This document shows, one piece after another, positions 42,001-53,755 of a DNA stretch of 64,000 nucleotides. The notes beneath the pieces were generated by a model, which was given only the letters and a program-made list of their open reading frames with translations, was not told where the DNA came from and did not search any database. Source of the DNA: Xestospongia bergquistia (Eukaryota; Porifera; Demospongiae; Haplosclerida; Petrosiidae); the NCBI GenBank assembly GCA_963965975.1, contig OZ014416.1, forward strand, positions 7,626,001 to 7,690,000, written 5' to 3'. The position numbers and the translations under genes are program-made. Positions within the stretch are counted from its first letter, which is position 1; the number at the start of each line of letters is the position of its first letter.

Positions 42001-45000
42001 GTATTTAGACCTGGGCCAGCACAGGCTTTGCCCGGGTAAACTTGCTCAGACCAAAATTAATTACATTTTTTCAAAAAATAAATTCATTGCTTTAACCAAA
42101 ATGAAATTTATAATCTGTTTATTTACACGAAGATTAACCACTAACACATACCAGTCCAAATGTATAACTTCACAGTTAGCAATTTGCACCTGCACCTGTA
42201 TTGTAGAGTTTTGCCTTATAGTTTCTTTTGATTTTGAACACTTTGTGAACTGTGAACTGAGTCAGACTGAGTGCCAAAATGAAAAGAACTCTTAAAGACT
42301 TTTGGGCTTCTAGTAATAGCAGCAGTAGTGGTGTAGGTCCATCAAAAAAGCATACAATGTTCCAGAGAGTGAGGAAGATGACAGTGGAAATGACAGCAAT
42401 GATGAAATTGACAGAGAAATTAGAGGATTAAATGATCAAGGTGGTTAGGTGTGAATCTAATAACAAAGTAGTTTGAAATTATTCTTTCTATTTTTATGGT
42501 ACTGTACAGATACAGATGATGATGGTGTTGATCTAGAGAGTCCGCAGGGTTTAGTGATATACCCACAATTCCAGAAGTTAATGTACATGTACATGGTTGA
42601 GTAAAGGTTTAAATTGTTAATAACTATTAATAACTACTAATTAATAATGATGAATAATTAATAAGCCCTAGTACTATTAGAGACCTAGATGCGCCTATGG
42701 GTATGGCCTGTTATAATATTGTATATTCCTTAGTAATTTTAGTTTATTGTTGATAATTTAAATTACATCAACTATAAATAGATGAGTTGTTAATATTATT
42801 AGTGGTTATCACTAACAATATTCACAATGTGAGATGTACTACTTATTGTCTAAATCCTTTGCACTATATCAAAAATTGTATTTAGTTATTTTCTGTGTTT
42901 TTCTGTCATTGGTCAGATCTGATGTGGTAATATAATAGTTATATGATTACCTCCATTGATGACTGTTATATTGGCTATATAGTTTATAATTCCTATGATT
43001 TTTGTAATTGAATAACTTTTTCTTTTTTTCTAGGATGGAAAAACACCAGCACATGTTGCTATGCAGAATGCTCATGTTGATGCTCTAAAGTTATTAATTG
43101 AAGTGGGACAAGCTGATGTAAACATTACAGACAATGTAAGTTATATTATAGTTACTTATGAATTATTTCCTTTGAAGTATGTTGATTAATATTGTCTTCA
43201 ATATTGATATCAACCTCACTCATATCCAGACTGTCCAATATTTTGATAACCTTTTTTGGCAAAGGAAAGAACAATACTCAAACATCGTTTTTTCACCTGT
43301 AATGTGTCAAACATTGCTTGTTGTCACATTGACAAGTACAATATTTATTAATAGTCAATTAATTAATAGTGATGAATAATTAGTAGTCAAAATTTAGAAT
43401 GCTCTGTATAACCTTAATTAACCCTCCCACACATACACACATGTAATTAATAACTAGTCTTTATTATTGTAATTTACCTGTCTGTTTGCTGCCTTAAATT
43501 TTTATAATGTATTCTACATTAGTTGGGTAATAGCATTCTTAGGAGCATCATCTTTTTTAATTAGATCACCAGCTTAAGGTGGAAGTATATTAACATGTGG
43601 ACAAGGTATTTTGTCAATGTCTATGTAAACGCATAGTTCACATGATCTATTAGACAAATAATGAATTTGATCATATCTGGTTCTCTACTCCTGTGTACAG
43701 ACCTGAAAATATATTGACATTTTCATAGTATTAGTCATTATCTCCTTTTGCATTAATGATTTAATTCTACTTCACAATGCTCTGTCAGTGAGTGTTACTC
43801 ATAGATCTGTTTACATGAGATAAAATTTGTACATAAATGAAATCAAAATTGTAAGACATCATTGCTATGTGGTATAGTCAGATCTGTCAGATTTAACATA
43901 GTAATACAATAAATATATAGTTAGTGTAATTTTTGTATTTGAATAATTTTTTTTCTCTTTTCTTTCTAGTCTAAACAAACACCAGCACATTATGCAGCAA
44001 AGATGGGACATATTGAGGCTCTAAAGTTATTAATTGAAGTTGGACAAGCTGATGTGAATGTTATAGATGAAGTAAGTCATATTATAGTTACTTAAGAATT
44101 ATTTCCTTCCAAGTATGACATTTTAATGTAGTATTCAAATTGATATCAACTTGTCTCATACCCAGACTCCTTATTATTTCATATATATTGAGAATATGTT
44201 TTAACAATAAATGTTCAAAAAAATCTGAAATCATTCAGAGTTAGAAAAGTACTAAAGCAATTTAAATGATAAAATCACTCCCATAACAACATTTTAACTA
44301 TCATATTTTTTGATAGTACAATCAATTGATAATAAAGGACATACTTTTCCAGATTTCTTGTTCTTTCTTTGAGGATTGACAAATTCTTTAATTACTTTTA
44401 TCACCCTAAATTTCAGTCCCACCTACATTGTGTCAAACATAGCCTGTTGTTGTCACATCGACAATTACAATATTTATTAATGGTCAATTAATTAATAGTC
44501 ATGAATAATTAGTAATCATGCTCTGTGTGACCTTTATTAACCTTCCCAGTGGCTCCCACATATACATACACACATGTACATAATAACTTATCTATATTCT
44601 TGTAATTTACCTGTCTGCTTGCTGCTTCAAATTTTATAATACATTCTACATTACTTGGTAATATTGGGAGCTTCATATATTCTAAATAGATCACCAGCTG
44701 CAGGTGGAAGTACACTGATATGTGGACAAGGCATTTTGTCCGTTGTATGTAAAACCATAGTGCACATGATCTATTGTACAAGTAGTAAATTTGCCCATAT
44801 CTGGCTCCCTGGAAAATACATTACTGTCCAAAAAAATGCAACAAATTTGATATGTATTGACATTTTCATAGTGTTAGTCCTTGTCTCCTTTTGCATTACA
44901 CAAATTAGTGATTTAATTCTACTTCTCAATGTTCTGTCAGTGAGTGTTACTTGTAGACCTGTTTACATGAGATAATATTTGTACATAAATGAAATCGAAT

Positions 45001-48000
45001 TGTAAGACATTATTGCTATATGGTGTAGTCTCTATGCTGCATAATGCGCTAGTGTTTGTTTAGATTAGAAAGAAAAGAGAAAAAAATTATTCAAATACAA
45101 AAATTATACTAGTTATAGTTATTGTATTACTATGTTGAATTTGAGCAATGATTGTGACTAACATACTTTTTGTCTTAAGATTTTACATGTCAGTCTTCCT
45201 TGTCATTGCAAACCTTTTTTTTGAAAGATTTCATTTTTTTCTTATAACTACTATATATCCATATCATTCTTTGAAATTATTGTAATCAAGTTAATCTGTT
45301 TATTTGTCATCATATTACACATTAAATATATATTATATTACTTATAGCAATACAGTTGTTATTTATATTTTCACTAATTTCAATTTAGGATGACAATAAT
45401 CTACTACATTTAGCCTGTGCAAGTGGCAGTGAAGAAACCATACACTACCTTTTATATAACGTTCAGCTAAATCCAGATCATCTAGTAGCTCTAAACAGTG
45501 ATCATCAAATGCCATTGGATCGTATTCCACCAGATATATCTAACAGTAATAGATTTCAATTACTAAAGTTGTTTCAACCATTCAAACAATGTCACAGAGA
45601 CTACCTCACAGAATCATATGCTAAATTATTTCTCTGTGGAAAGACAGCAGCTGGTAAAAGTTCATTAGCTGCTGTTATCTCTTATCGTGCTAACGATGGA
45701 CCATATGGTTACTATGATCCAGATGAATGTGTTGAAGGTGTTGTATCACAAACCACTGGAATTGAGTATCACAGTGTTCGTAGTGTAGAAATAGGAAATG
45801 TTGTAATTTTTGATTTTGCTGGACATGCAGAATATTACAGTAGCCATGCTGCAGTATTGGAAACTCTCTTATTGAGGTCATCAGCTGTCTTTGCAATTTT
45901 AAGCAACCTTACCAACGATGAGGAGATGATTAAGAAGGACCTGCTTTTCTGGTTTAACTTTGTTGAAAATGTAAGCATGAAGTTAATTAGCTCAAGTCAA
46001 GTACTTGTTCTTGGAAGTCATGTTGATGAACTGCCCAGGGAAAAAGACTTCCAGCCTTTTGTAAATGATGTAGCAAATCTGGCTGTTCGTTTTCAGAAAT
46101 ACAAAGGGTTTTTACCAATAGATTGTCATCGACCAGGAGGAAAAGGTGTCAAAACGTTTATGAAGAAATTAAGAGAGAGTTGTGAAGCTGTTGTGGACAA
46201 AAATGACAAAATGAGCTACCACTGCCACTGTCTAAAATCATATCTTCAAAAGCTGGAGGTGGTTGCTATTAGCCTAGATGAGCTATGTTCCAAATCAATG
46301 GAAGAAAATGAGCCTTGTCTTTTGACTGATCGATCAACAGTGTTAGAACTTTTGTCCATTCTTGGAAGCAAGGGTCTCATCCTTTTTCTGGCTAACACAT
46401 GGGTGATTATTGACCAAAAGGCTCTATTAACTGATGTAAATGGTGTCTTATTCAACAAAACCATAGATCGTGAGCGTAAACCAGTTGCCAGTAATACTGG
46501 CATAATGCCCATCTCTACTCTAGCTAACCTTTTCAAAAACCACAACACAAATATGCTGATTAGTTTCTTAACAAGTCTACAATTTTGTCATCAAATGGAC
46601 TCTTATGCTGTTGCTAGTATCACTAACAATGTACCATCTGATGACTTCCCTATTAGTAAAGATGAGAAATTTTTATTCTTCCCTGCACTTATTACAGCAG
46701 ACAAGCCTACTTCGATCTTTGAAACAACAGATGGATTTGGTTGGTGCTTATGGTGTCTTCAATCACATCAATTTCTCTCCAATCGTTTTCTCCATACTCT
46801 TCTTCATCAGTTAGCTTATACTTGCTGTCCTCCTCCTCCTGAGGAAACTGATTATATTACTGATAATGCAGCAATCCAAGAATTACACCGAATCTGTACT
46901 ATGTGGAAAAATGGTATTTATTGGAAAGAGAAGAATAATGTTGAAGTGATGGTTGAGGTTACCGAAGGCAACCGATGTGTTACAGTTCTTGTGTCTCACA
47001 GCAGTTTAATAGAAAGTTATCGACTCCGTGCATCACTCATCAAAGAAGTAATCAAACTTAAAAATGAATTATGCCCATGTCCTTCAAAACATTTCGCTAT
47101 TGCACCTGGTAATGTTAAGGATGTCATGGAAAAACAACAGAGAGATCGCATCCTCTATTCTCTGAGAAATGTCGCTACAGGAGTACTAACAAGAGAAACC
47201 ATTACTTCCTCTACTGATGAAAGTGTTGCTGTCCATTTAGTAGTTGGTAAAAAGGAACCATACCTCTCTGTTGCCCCTCTTGTGACCAAAGCTCTCTTTA
47301 CTGACAGCAACAAAGATCTACCACTACCAGATCACTATCTCCAACATATACATGAAGTATGTGGAGAGATCATGTCCCTCTATCCATCATCAAATTTTAC
47401 TTACCTCTCTGTAAGAGAACATCTCAACAAATTTAGTATTTTTGCTGGACGTAATCCTTTGGTAAGTTTACATTCACTTTCTCTTAACAGTGTGTCTATG
47501 AAATTGTTTTACATAGAGTATACCTTCTCCACCAATAAAAGATGAAGTAATACAAATATTATCAAAACATGTTCAGACAATAACAGCAAAAGGTTCTAAT
47601 TATGTCAGTATTCTCTTGTATTGACTTAGTTATTATTACAGATTTTATTAATCCTGTTACCAAACCTGAAAAACAGATGTCATCATCTATTACATACAAT
47701 GTTGGAGGTATGTTTACATGTCAAGAAAATGATTAGTTTTCATATCTACTACATTTATATCTGATTACTTGTATTAATATTTATATATTATTATATTACA
47801 GGTAGTAGTCAGGAGACAATGTTAACAAAGGATGGTTTAACTGATGAATTCAGTCATTTCCCTAAATTATGTATGTTAAGTAATCTTATATGACAGTTCT
47901 TTGTTTTATTCTACTTACAGTTGAAAGGCCTACAAGATATGAAGTCTTAAACAAACTAGCTTGTATTGATGCTTCATGGCGTAGTATTGGAGAAGGTCTT

Positions 48001-49133
48001 CGAGTGAGTTATAATGTCATTAAAGGTTTGGATGAATCTAATAAGCCAAATCAAACACGACTCAGCGAAATTATTCAGAATTGGCTGGACATGAATGGTC
48101 GAGGTGAAGGTGCTCCTGTCACATGGATCACCATTTTAGATGTCGTCAAGGGACCACTTGTTCAAAACAAAGCTCATGCTATGACAATATATGAGTACTT
48201 GAAACAAGAATGTTCTGAACAACAGATTGCTCAAAGTAAGTGGACAATATGATCTTTAGTAGTTAGAATTATACAGACTACTTGCATAATAATTCCATGG
48301 TCACTAATGAGGTAATTAATTACTCATGTCAGCCATATTGGAGGTCACTTTAGGAGACATTTTGTCGTAGCTTTACAAGTATCTTTAATTGTTATGGAAT
48401 ATAACAGTAAATCATTGTCTATGAGATAATTAGAAAGTTTACCTATTGTTAACTGAAAGAGTTCAAAATAAACAGTTTCAATTTTCAAACTATTTTATTA
48501 TAGGTAGTAACAATGAACATGTTGGAGAAGACTCCTCTAGAGCTCATGATAATAATGGTACATATATACACTAGTATATATTATGTTCATTGTCGTACTA
48601 TATTTTATAGGGGGTGTGGCACAAACCAACAATAACACAATTAATGACCAAACTAATGGTAAGTTACTTCATCCTGACCTGTACACGAGGATATAATGAT
48701 TCCTCCTCAATATAGGTATCAATGAAAATGCTAGTAAGTCTATTACAGAGGACAATAACACTGTTAGTGGTAAGTTTATCATTTATTAAAGATAGATAAT
48801 GTATGTTATTAATTATATCATACAGGTAAATGTAATCCATCTGAAGTTTTTCAAAAACACTCTGCTGATCTCTGTGACGTGGTTGTAGCTAATCCACTTC
48901 GTATGGCTAACCATCTGGTTTCTGCTGATTTGCTTCCATCATGTATTAAGAAAGATGTTAGGAGTATAAATGATACATATGAGAGGGCTGACAAAGTTGT
49001 TGATGAGCTACAGAGCCAGATAGATAATGATGAACACCCAATTGAGTTACTAAAGAAGATTTGTGATTTTCTTTTAGAACAAACTGACAAGACTTTAAAG
49101 GAAATTGGTACTAAAATGATGAGTCAACTATAG
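24033..49133 (+). CDS. Gene 2: expanded ankyrin-Roc-COR-Death-CARD protein, 26 coding exons
   Basis: Predicted 1573-aa paralogue of gene 1. Exons: 24033-24071, 27087-27179, 28538-28654, 30341-30439, 31038-31136, 32314-32415, 33576-33677, 34983-35075, 35543-35641, 35781-35885, 36469-36567, 37084-37185, 37876-37977, 39560-39661, 40275-40376, 43034-43135, 43970-44071, 45389-47461, 47517-47592, 47642-47707, 47802-47870, 47921-48235, 48504-48557, 48611-48658, 48716-48769, 48826-49133. The sum is 4722 bases, with all phases consistent and no stop seen. Parts: N-terminus MAAQLSEEEQERI, 17 ankyrin repeats (about residues 14-593), Roc with P-loop GKTAAGKS (637-644) and DFAGHAEYY, COR-like region, Death domain (about 1315-1419), linker, CARD-like end (about 1472-1573). 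Introns hold several transposable elements. Whether all 16 ankyrin exons are used in one transcript cannot be told from sequence. The exon 19 donor (G|gttcta at 47592) is weak, as in gene 1. Confidence 0.85.
25478..26180. mobile_element. Inverted-repeat DNA element in gene 2 intron 1
   Basis: About 703 bases with inverted ends (AGTCCCTATG...CAGGGACT; similarity extends about 45 bases to CACCTCACTG on the complement). CTAG on both sides (25474-25477, 26181-26184) could be a 4-bp duplication, or the TA inside it could be a Tc1/mariner-type duplication. No transposase was seen. It lies in a 1.5-kb stretch (about 25350-26868) that is missing from the unit A paralogous intron. Confidence 0.7.
27396..28229. 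mobile_element. DNA element with 8-bp duplication in gene 2 intron 2
   Basis: An 834-base insertion flanked by ATGATCTT (27388-27395 and 28230-28237), where gene 1 has one copy of that octamer (near 8003). The subterminal parts are inverted repeats: GTTCATGAAAGAAAAGAATG near the left end against GTTCATGAAATAAAACAATG on the complement of the right end. The 8-bp duplication suggests hAT. No coding region. Confidence 0.7.
34104..34136 (+). pseudogene. Truncated ankyrin exon relic in a gene 2 intron
   Basis: Reads VGQADVNITDR followed by a GTAAGTTATATTATAG donor flank, exactly like the 3' third of the TPAHYA-type exons, but the 5' two thirds and the acceptor are missing. It marks an incomplete exon duplication between exons 7 and 8 and is not expected to be spliced in. 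Confidence 0.75.
34306..34390. repeat. ATGT/GATATA simple repeat
   Basis: Runs of TATG and GATATA units in gene 2 intron 7. Short reading frames across it come from the repeat and are not genes. Confidence 0.8.
38352..39154 (+). mobile_element. hAT-like transposon remnant with BED-finger coding relic
   Basis: The ends carry TAGTGTTGTTTTAGTT and, on the complement, TAGCATAATTGTTTTAGTT, with repeated AACTATAACTAAAAC motifs. The interior encodes a decayed N-terminal transposase in several frames: IGHPKELIWDYF, CGAKVNGKFTTNLKNHL, HHPDILNELE (a BED zinc finger) and IFIGSTSVPYSIFESQEFKD. Stops and frame changes make it non-functional, and most of the transposase is missing. It sits between ankyrin exons 13 and 14 of gene 2. 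Confidence 0.72.
41994..42699 (+). mobile_element. Non-autonomous hAT-type element with exact 8-bp target duplication
   Basis: A 706-base element with ends CATAGGCGTATTTAGACC and, on the complement, CATAGGCGCATCTAGGTC. It is flanked by GGTATGGC on both sides (41986-41993, 42700-42707). The paralogous site near 31581 reads GGTATGGTCTGTTATAAT without the insertion. A short reading frame MKRTLKDFWASSNSSSSG (from about 42278) looks like the start of a hAT-type transposase and soon ends. Lies in gene 2 intron 15. Confidence 0.88.
45389..47461 (+). other. Gene 2 large exon: last ankyrin, Roc GTPase and COR-like region
   Basis: A 2073-base exon (691 codons), colinear with the gene 1 large exon and strongly similar along its whole length. 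Ankyrin repeat LLHLACASGSEETIHYLL, P-loop LCGKTAAGKSS, G3 FDFAGHAEYY and G4-like LGSHVDEL are all kept, so nucleotide binding is plausible. The two extra codons lie just upstream of the GTPase (PPDISNSN against PHSNVN), and there is local divergence in the loop after the P-loop helix (NDGPYGYYDPDE against NNPGSHFIDPKE). It ends TTG|GTAAGT, as in gene 1. Confidence 0.85.
47921..48235 (+). other. Gene 2 Death-domain exon
   Basis: A 315-base phase 1-1 exon, with ASWRSIGEGLRVSYNVIKGL, RLSEIIQNWLDM and VTWITILDVVKGPLVQNKA. All Death-domain hallmarks of the gene 1 exon are kept; changes are mostly on predicted surface positions. Confidence 0.85.
48504..49133 (+). other. Gene 2 linker exons and CARD-like last exon
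   Basis: Linker exons of 54, 48 and 54 bases match gene 1 in length and phase. The last exon (48826-49133) encodes the CARD-like helices: HSADLCDVVVANPLRMANHL, VSADLLPSCIKKDV, YERADKVVDELQSQI and ELLKKICDFLLEQTDKTL. It has one codon fewer than gene 1 (VANP against VDANP). Stop TAG at 49131-49133; AATAAA at 49248-49253. Confidence 0.7.
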
Positions 49134-51437
49134 AGTGTAAGTTGAAAATATTACATGAACACACATAACATCTATAATGTTTAAAGTAAATTAAAATAAT
49201 TAAATTAATAATAATTACTTACTTGGTTGTGTATTGATTAATTACTCAATAAAATATATTAGAAATAGCTGACGTGTGTTTTTTCTATTAAATGAATTAA
49301 CTGATTACAATATTGTAATAATACTAACAATACTAGTGTATTATTACATACAATAATACTCAAAGAGACAAAGACTATATAAATAACAAACTCTTTAATG
49401 TGTAATAACTTGTAATAACTACATGTTCTTTTCTATTGTAGGTTACATATTCTTTGGATAGAGTCCTCCCTTTTACATTTTGTTACATTTGTTGTTATCT
49501 AATACTATATTTAGTAGACTCTATTAGTGTTTGTTACTTGAACTATTAGGTTATAATATTTTATTATATTTGTCTTGTAGATTTCCCTTCATTTTATATT
49601 TTTGATGTAATGTATATAATGCTATATATTACAATTCCTGATTTTAATGTTTAGACATTGTTGCATCTTAAATATCATGTAATCCTTAAAAGAAATTTTA
49701 AAAGAGTACATGTACTTTAAATCTATAACCATAATACAGTTAATAGGGAAATTATATAAACTAACAATGTTATATTATCAAACATCCTACAAGGACATAA
49801 CTTAAGAAATTACATACATGTACTTTAAATCTATAACCAAACACATTTAATAGGGAAATTGTAATATATAAACTAACAATTTTATATTATCAAACATACT
49901 ACATGGACATAACTTCAACAAATTCTAACTAGAAACAACTATTCATCTTAATACCATAATTGGATGTTTGAGTATGCAATTAACTATGTTATGAATATAG
50001 TTAAACATTCCAGTCATCCACAAAGTGTTTTCCTGATTACATATAGTGTTAGGAAGGAGCATAATACAACATCAAGAGATTACTTTTAGGCTATGGACTT
50101 CTGATATCAATAGTACTAATAACAGTCTTTATTAATATCAACCATTATGTATCTTGTAGAATTCTTAGCCTCCATGCAAAATTAAGACTAAGAATTCTGT
50201 AATATATAGTATATAGGTAGTGGCTATTTGTACAGTACAGGAAGTCCATACTTCAATGAGAAATTAATACTATTTCGTAGGCACTCATACCTAAACATTA
50301 GAACACAATGTATTAATTTCATATTGGAGTATGCACTTCCTGTACCATACAAATACCCACTACAATATATAATAATTATACAATTTATACTAATCAACTC
50401 TACAACAGTAACATAATCTTAAGGAGAACCAAATTTATTGTCTTCATTGACGTTTGGAGAAAAGTGACAAATAACAGAGGGAAATCAGGAACAAGCAGAA
50501 GATATTAATACTTCAACTATATCACTAAATATTATAATACAATGACATTAATGAATACCCCAAAAAAAGGAACAATGTCTTGATAATCTTCATAGTATGA
50601 ATGAACACATGATTGTAACCTGTCTACATAATGGCGTATGATTAGTTTATTTTAAGAAAGATTGTGTGCATGTACTAAGATCTAGACTATAAGTTACCCA
50701 CTCACTAAATTAATACAAAACAATGAGTCATCAACTATTAATATAGTAAACCTCCTCTTTGTTGGTGTCCACATCTGTTATCAATTCAAACTATAACTAT
50801 ATTATCATTACTACTGTGGTATTCAAGTATAATGTGGACATGTTTTAACATGTTATCAACTGGAGGAAATTGATGCTAATAATTAACAAGTTAATAATTA
50901 TTATAATTTAATTATTAACACATCTGAAAAATTGGAATTTTTATTTGTGCCAAACAATTTGATTAAAATGATTACAAAAGAAATGAAACACTTTTTGTTT
51001 AACAGAAGATATCAAACAACTATGAAATGATTTTAGTAGACAGTTCATACCTGCTAGATGTCACACACACACATGTACATGTACATACAGACATATATTC
51101 ACACAACATATACAAGAACTACTAACACACATATAACGTTTACTAAATGTTAAACAAAAGAATATAGTAATAGAAAAATAATATTATGAAAACAAAAAAT
51201 TAATATACTTGTTTTAATATGAAAAAAGGCTATATATATAATAAATATACTTTAATATACTGTGTTGTTTATATGTACATAATACACAGACTAATATAAG
51301 TAGGTGGGGCTTCATTGACAAAGGGGGAGTGGGCTGAGTGGCAATATATGTGACCTGATGAAATTAGTTATTTACAAGTAAATGGTTCAAAGTGGAAGTG
51401 GTCTTATAAAAAGGGGTGTGGCCTGATTGAGGATGTT
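49134..51437. other. Gene 2 3' region and intergenic spacer
   Basis: Colinear with 15175-17436: AATAAA at 49248, conserved acceptor-like TTGTAG before 49441, and the two foldbacks. A stretch of about 90 bases (TGTACTTTAAATCTATAACC...) is locally repeated at 49710 and 49818. No gene seen. Confidence 0.6.
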
Positions 51438-52117
51438 TTAGATGTCATATATACCAGAATCTTGAGAGTATTCAGTTGAGACACTCAAAGGAGTATGGGT
51501 GTGGTCTTGTAGGGAAGGGGTAGAAGTTAAAGAGAGTGAAGGTGATGGGGAAAGAGAGGGAGATGGTGAGCTTGAAGGTGATTGGGATGGTAAGGGAGAG
51601 GGTGTAGGACAGTAAACGTTGTAGGAATTGATTGGAAAAAGGAGTCCTCTAGAACTTGATCAGCATTGATCCTTTTAGCAGATTGAAATATTAACATTTT
51701 ATATAAAAGAGAGTAAAATAAACAATAGCATTTTCTTTAAAAAAGAGTAAATAAGTAAGTCACATTATATACTACAAAATCATTAAACAAGATACATTAT
51801 ATAATTCAACTAATATTATGTGGACATGTAGTTATTGTTTATAGATAACAACAGAATGAGTTTTAAACTATTATAAAAATATTTATCATACATCAGACAC
51901 ATTAATTGGATATTTATATATAAATACATGTACATAATTACTAAATAATACATTGTACATGTACATGTATACTGACTGATAAAAGGTCTTTAGCATCTTG
52001 ACTCAATCTAGGTAAAATATCTATCCATGATCTTGAAGGAACAACTTTGAAATGTTTGTGTGAAATTGGTGTCTCTGGTGGCCAGTCTTTAAATGAAGGA
52101 GTATCTATTGTACTAGA

Positions 52118-52415
52118 GAAAGAGAGACAGAGAGAGACAGAGAGAAACAAAGAGATAGACACAGAGAGAGAGACAGAGACAGAGACAGACAGACAGACAG
52201 AGACAGAAGCAGAGACAGAGACAGAGGCAGAGACAGACAGAGAGAGAGAGACAGAGAGAGACAGACAGAGAGACAGAAACAGAGACAGAGAGAGAGACAG
52301 ACAGAGAGACAGACAGACAGAGAGAGACAGACAGAGGCAGAGACAGAGAGACAGAGACAGAGAGAGACAGACAGACAGGGAGAGACAGAGACAGAGAGAA
52401 AGGGAGAGAAGAGAT
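52118..52415. repeat. Purine-rich (AGAC)n/(AG)n microsatellite
   Basis: About 300 bases made almost only of GAGA and GACA units. It opens a spurious Arg/Glu-rich reading frame on the plus strand. It lies next to the copy C kinase exon 51977-52104. Confidence 0.95.
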
Positions 52416-52831
52416 TAAGTAGTTATTAAACAGGAATAAACAATAAATGTGTATATTAGTTTGCTAGAATAGATAATGTTTAATGTATTAAAAATTTGCC
52501 AATCTGATGATATTCTCATGAACATTTGGCTAGTGTAATTTTATTTAAAAAATCATCAACTCCAATAGAATATCATACAACAACAGTTCATATAACACTG
52601 TCATTTCCTATAGCCAGGTACTAAGAACTGGTAATATGACACTTCAGAACATTATTGTCACAATAGCTATTGCTACATAGTACTACAAGGGTTGGGTCAT
52701 TATATATATAGTACAATGAATTAAACAAGTATTTTAGAGTTCTATTGAAGTATATGTATGTCAGTGACTAAAGTGAGGTTGTCTGCGGTAATCCACCTAA
52801 CGACATCAGGACATCAAGTTAACTTTGGTCA

Positions 52832-52832
<1 letters not shown>

Positions 52833-52865
<33 letters not shown>

Positions 52866-52919
52866 GTGATTACTACACATTTTCAAATATCTATCCATTG
52901 ATCCATCCATCCATCCATT
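52833..52919. repeat. GT repeat followed by ATCC repeat
   Basis: A run of about 15 GT units, then ATCC units at about 52898-52918, in the interval where copy C lost a kinase exon. Confidence 0.88.
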
Positions 52920-53088
52920 AAGTTGTCAATGTTATACTTTGTTACTTACTGAAATATCTCTTCAAGTTGTGCAATTTCTCCACTTCTTTTTGAAGCAAAA
53001 ACTGCTCTATATAAAAAAATAAAAAATGATATCTCGACTAATACTTACAATTTAGTATGCTAGACCCTTCTATCCAAAAGTCTGATAT

Positions 53089-53755
53089 AGTCATGGGACA
53101 AATGTATCATAATTCAAACATCGTTCAATTGATCAGCTTCTGAATATAGTATTATTACTTCAAATAATTAATGATTACAGGAAGTGGTTTTGTACACATT
53201 TTTTGAAAAATGACGACGTCTTCAACAAAGAGATCCGATGTTTGGAAATTTTATACTCAAGATTCTAGTAATAGTGTTGTCTGCAAAGTCTGTGAAAAAA
53301 GCTTGCTTATCATGGTGGCACAAGTAACTTGCGTGATCACCTGGAATGACAACATTCACATCTTTATAAGTCGTCTGCCAAAGAGACTGATGGTAAGCAG
53401 ACAACTATCATTGGCATAAAGAAATGTACTGAAAAGAGAGCAAAGGCAATAAGCGACATGATTTTAAATTTCATAATCAAAGATATTCAGCCTATCACAA
53501 CAGTTGAAGGAGAAGGTTTTCGAAACTTGATACACTTGCTTGAGCCAGGTTACCAGATACCTTCCAGGAAACATTTCACTAAGCTTCTCAATCTAAAATA
53601 CTCCGAAGGTGTTCATAAGTTAAAGAAAATTTTAACAGAGGAAGCGTCTTCAATAGCATTAACAATGAATATCTGGACAAGTTCATGATTCGAACATTTA
53701 TTCAATAATTTAAAAAGAAAGTTTGCTTCATGTATTGTACATTTGTCCCATGACT
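53089..53755 (+). mobile_element. hAT-type transposon remnant with BED finger, inside kinase copy C
   Basis: Perfect 18-bp inverted ends AGTCATGGGACAAATGTA (53089-53106; complement at 53738-53755). Coding relic on plus: 53210 onward MTTSSTKRSDVWKFYTQDSS then VVCKVCEK (first half of a BED zinc finger), a frame change, then 53458-53688 MILNFIIKDIQPITTVEGEG, FRNLIHLLEPGYQIPSRKHF and ALTMNIWTSS, the conserved N-terminal part of ZBED/hAT transposases. The RNase H-like catalytic core and dimerisation domain are absent, so it is an internally deleted, inactive copy. No target duplication was recognised. Confidence 0.82.

Larger units (their letters stand above)
37084..44071 (+). other. Gene 2 recently multiplied ankyrin exons 12-17
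   Basis: Six 102-base exons encode 34-residue repeats of one type. Exons 12-15 are nearly identical: GQTPAHxAAxxGHVDVLKLF followed by IEVGxVDxNAKxx, with Y replaced by N at the first x in exons 12 and 15. Exons 16 and 17 are closer to exons 6 and 7 (LKLLIEVGQADVN). The introns around 12-15 are also nearly identical, so whole exon-plus-intron modules were duplicated. A hAT remnant (38352-39154) sits between exons 13 and 14, and a hAT element with target duplication (41994-42699) between exons 15 and 16. Confidence 0.88.

Noticed and set aside
52047-52418. 123-codon Arg/Glu/Thr-rich open frame
   Set aside because: It is almost entirely the AGAC/AG microsatellite read in one frame. The first part is the complement of a kinase exon.
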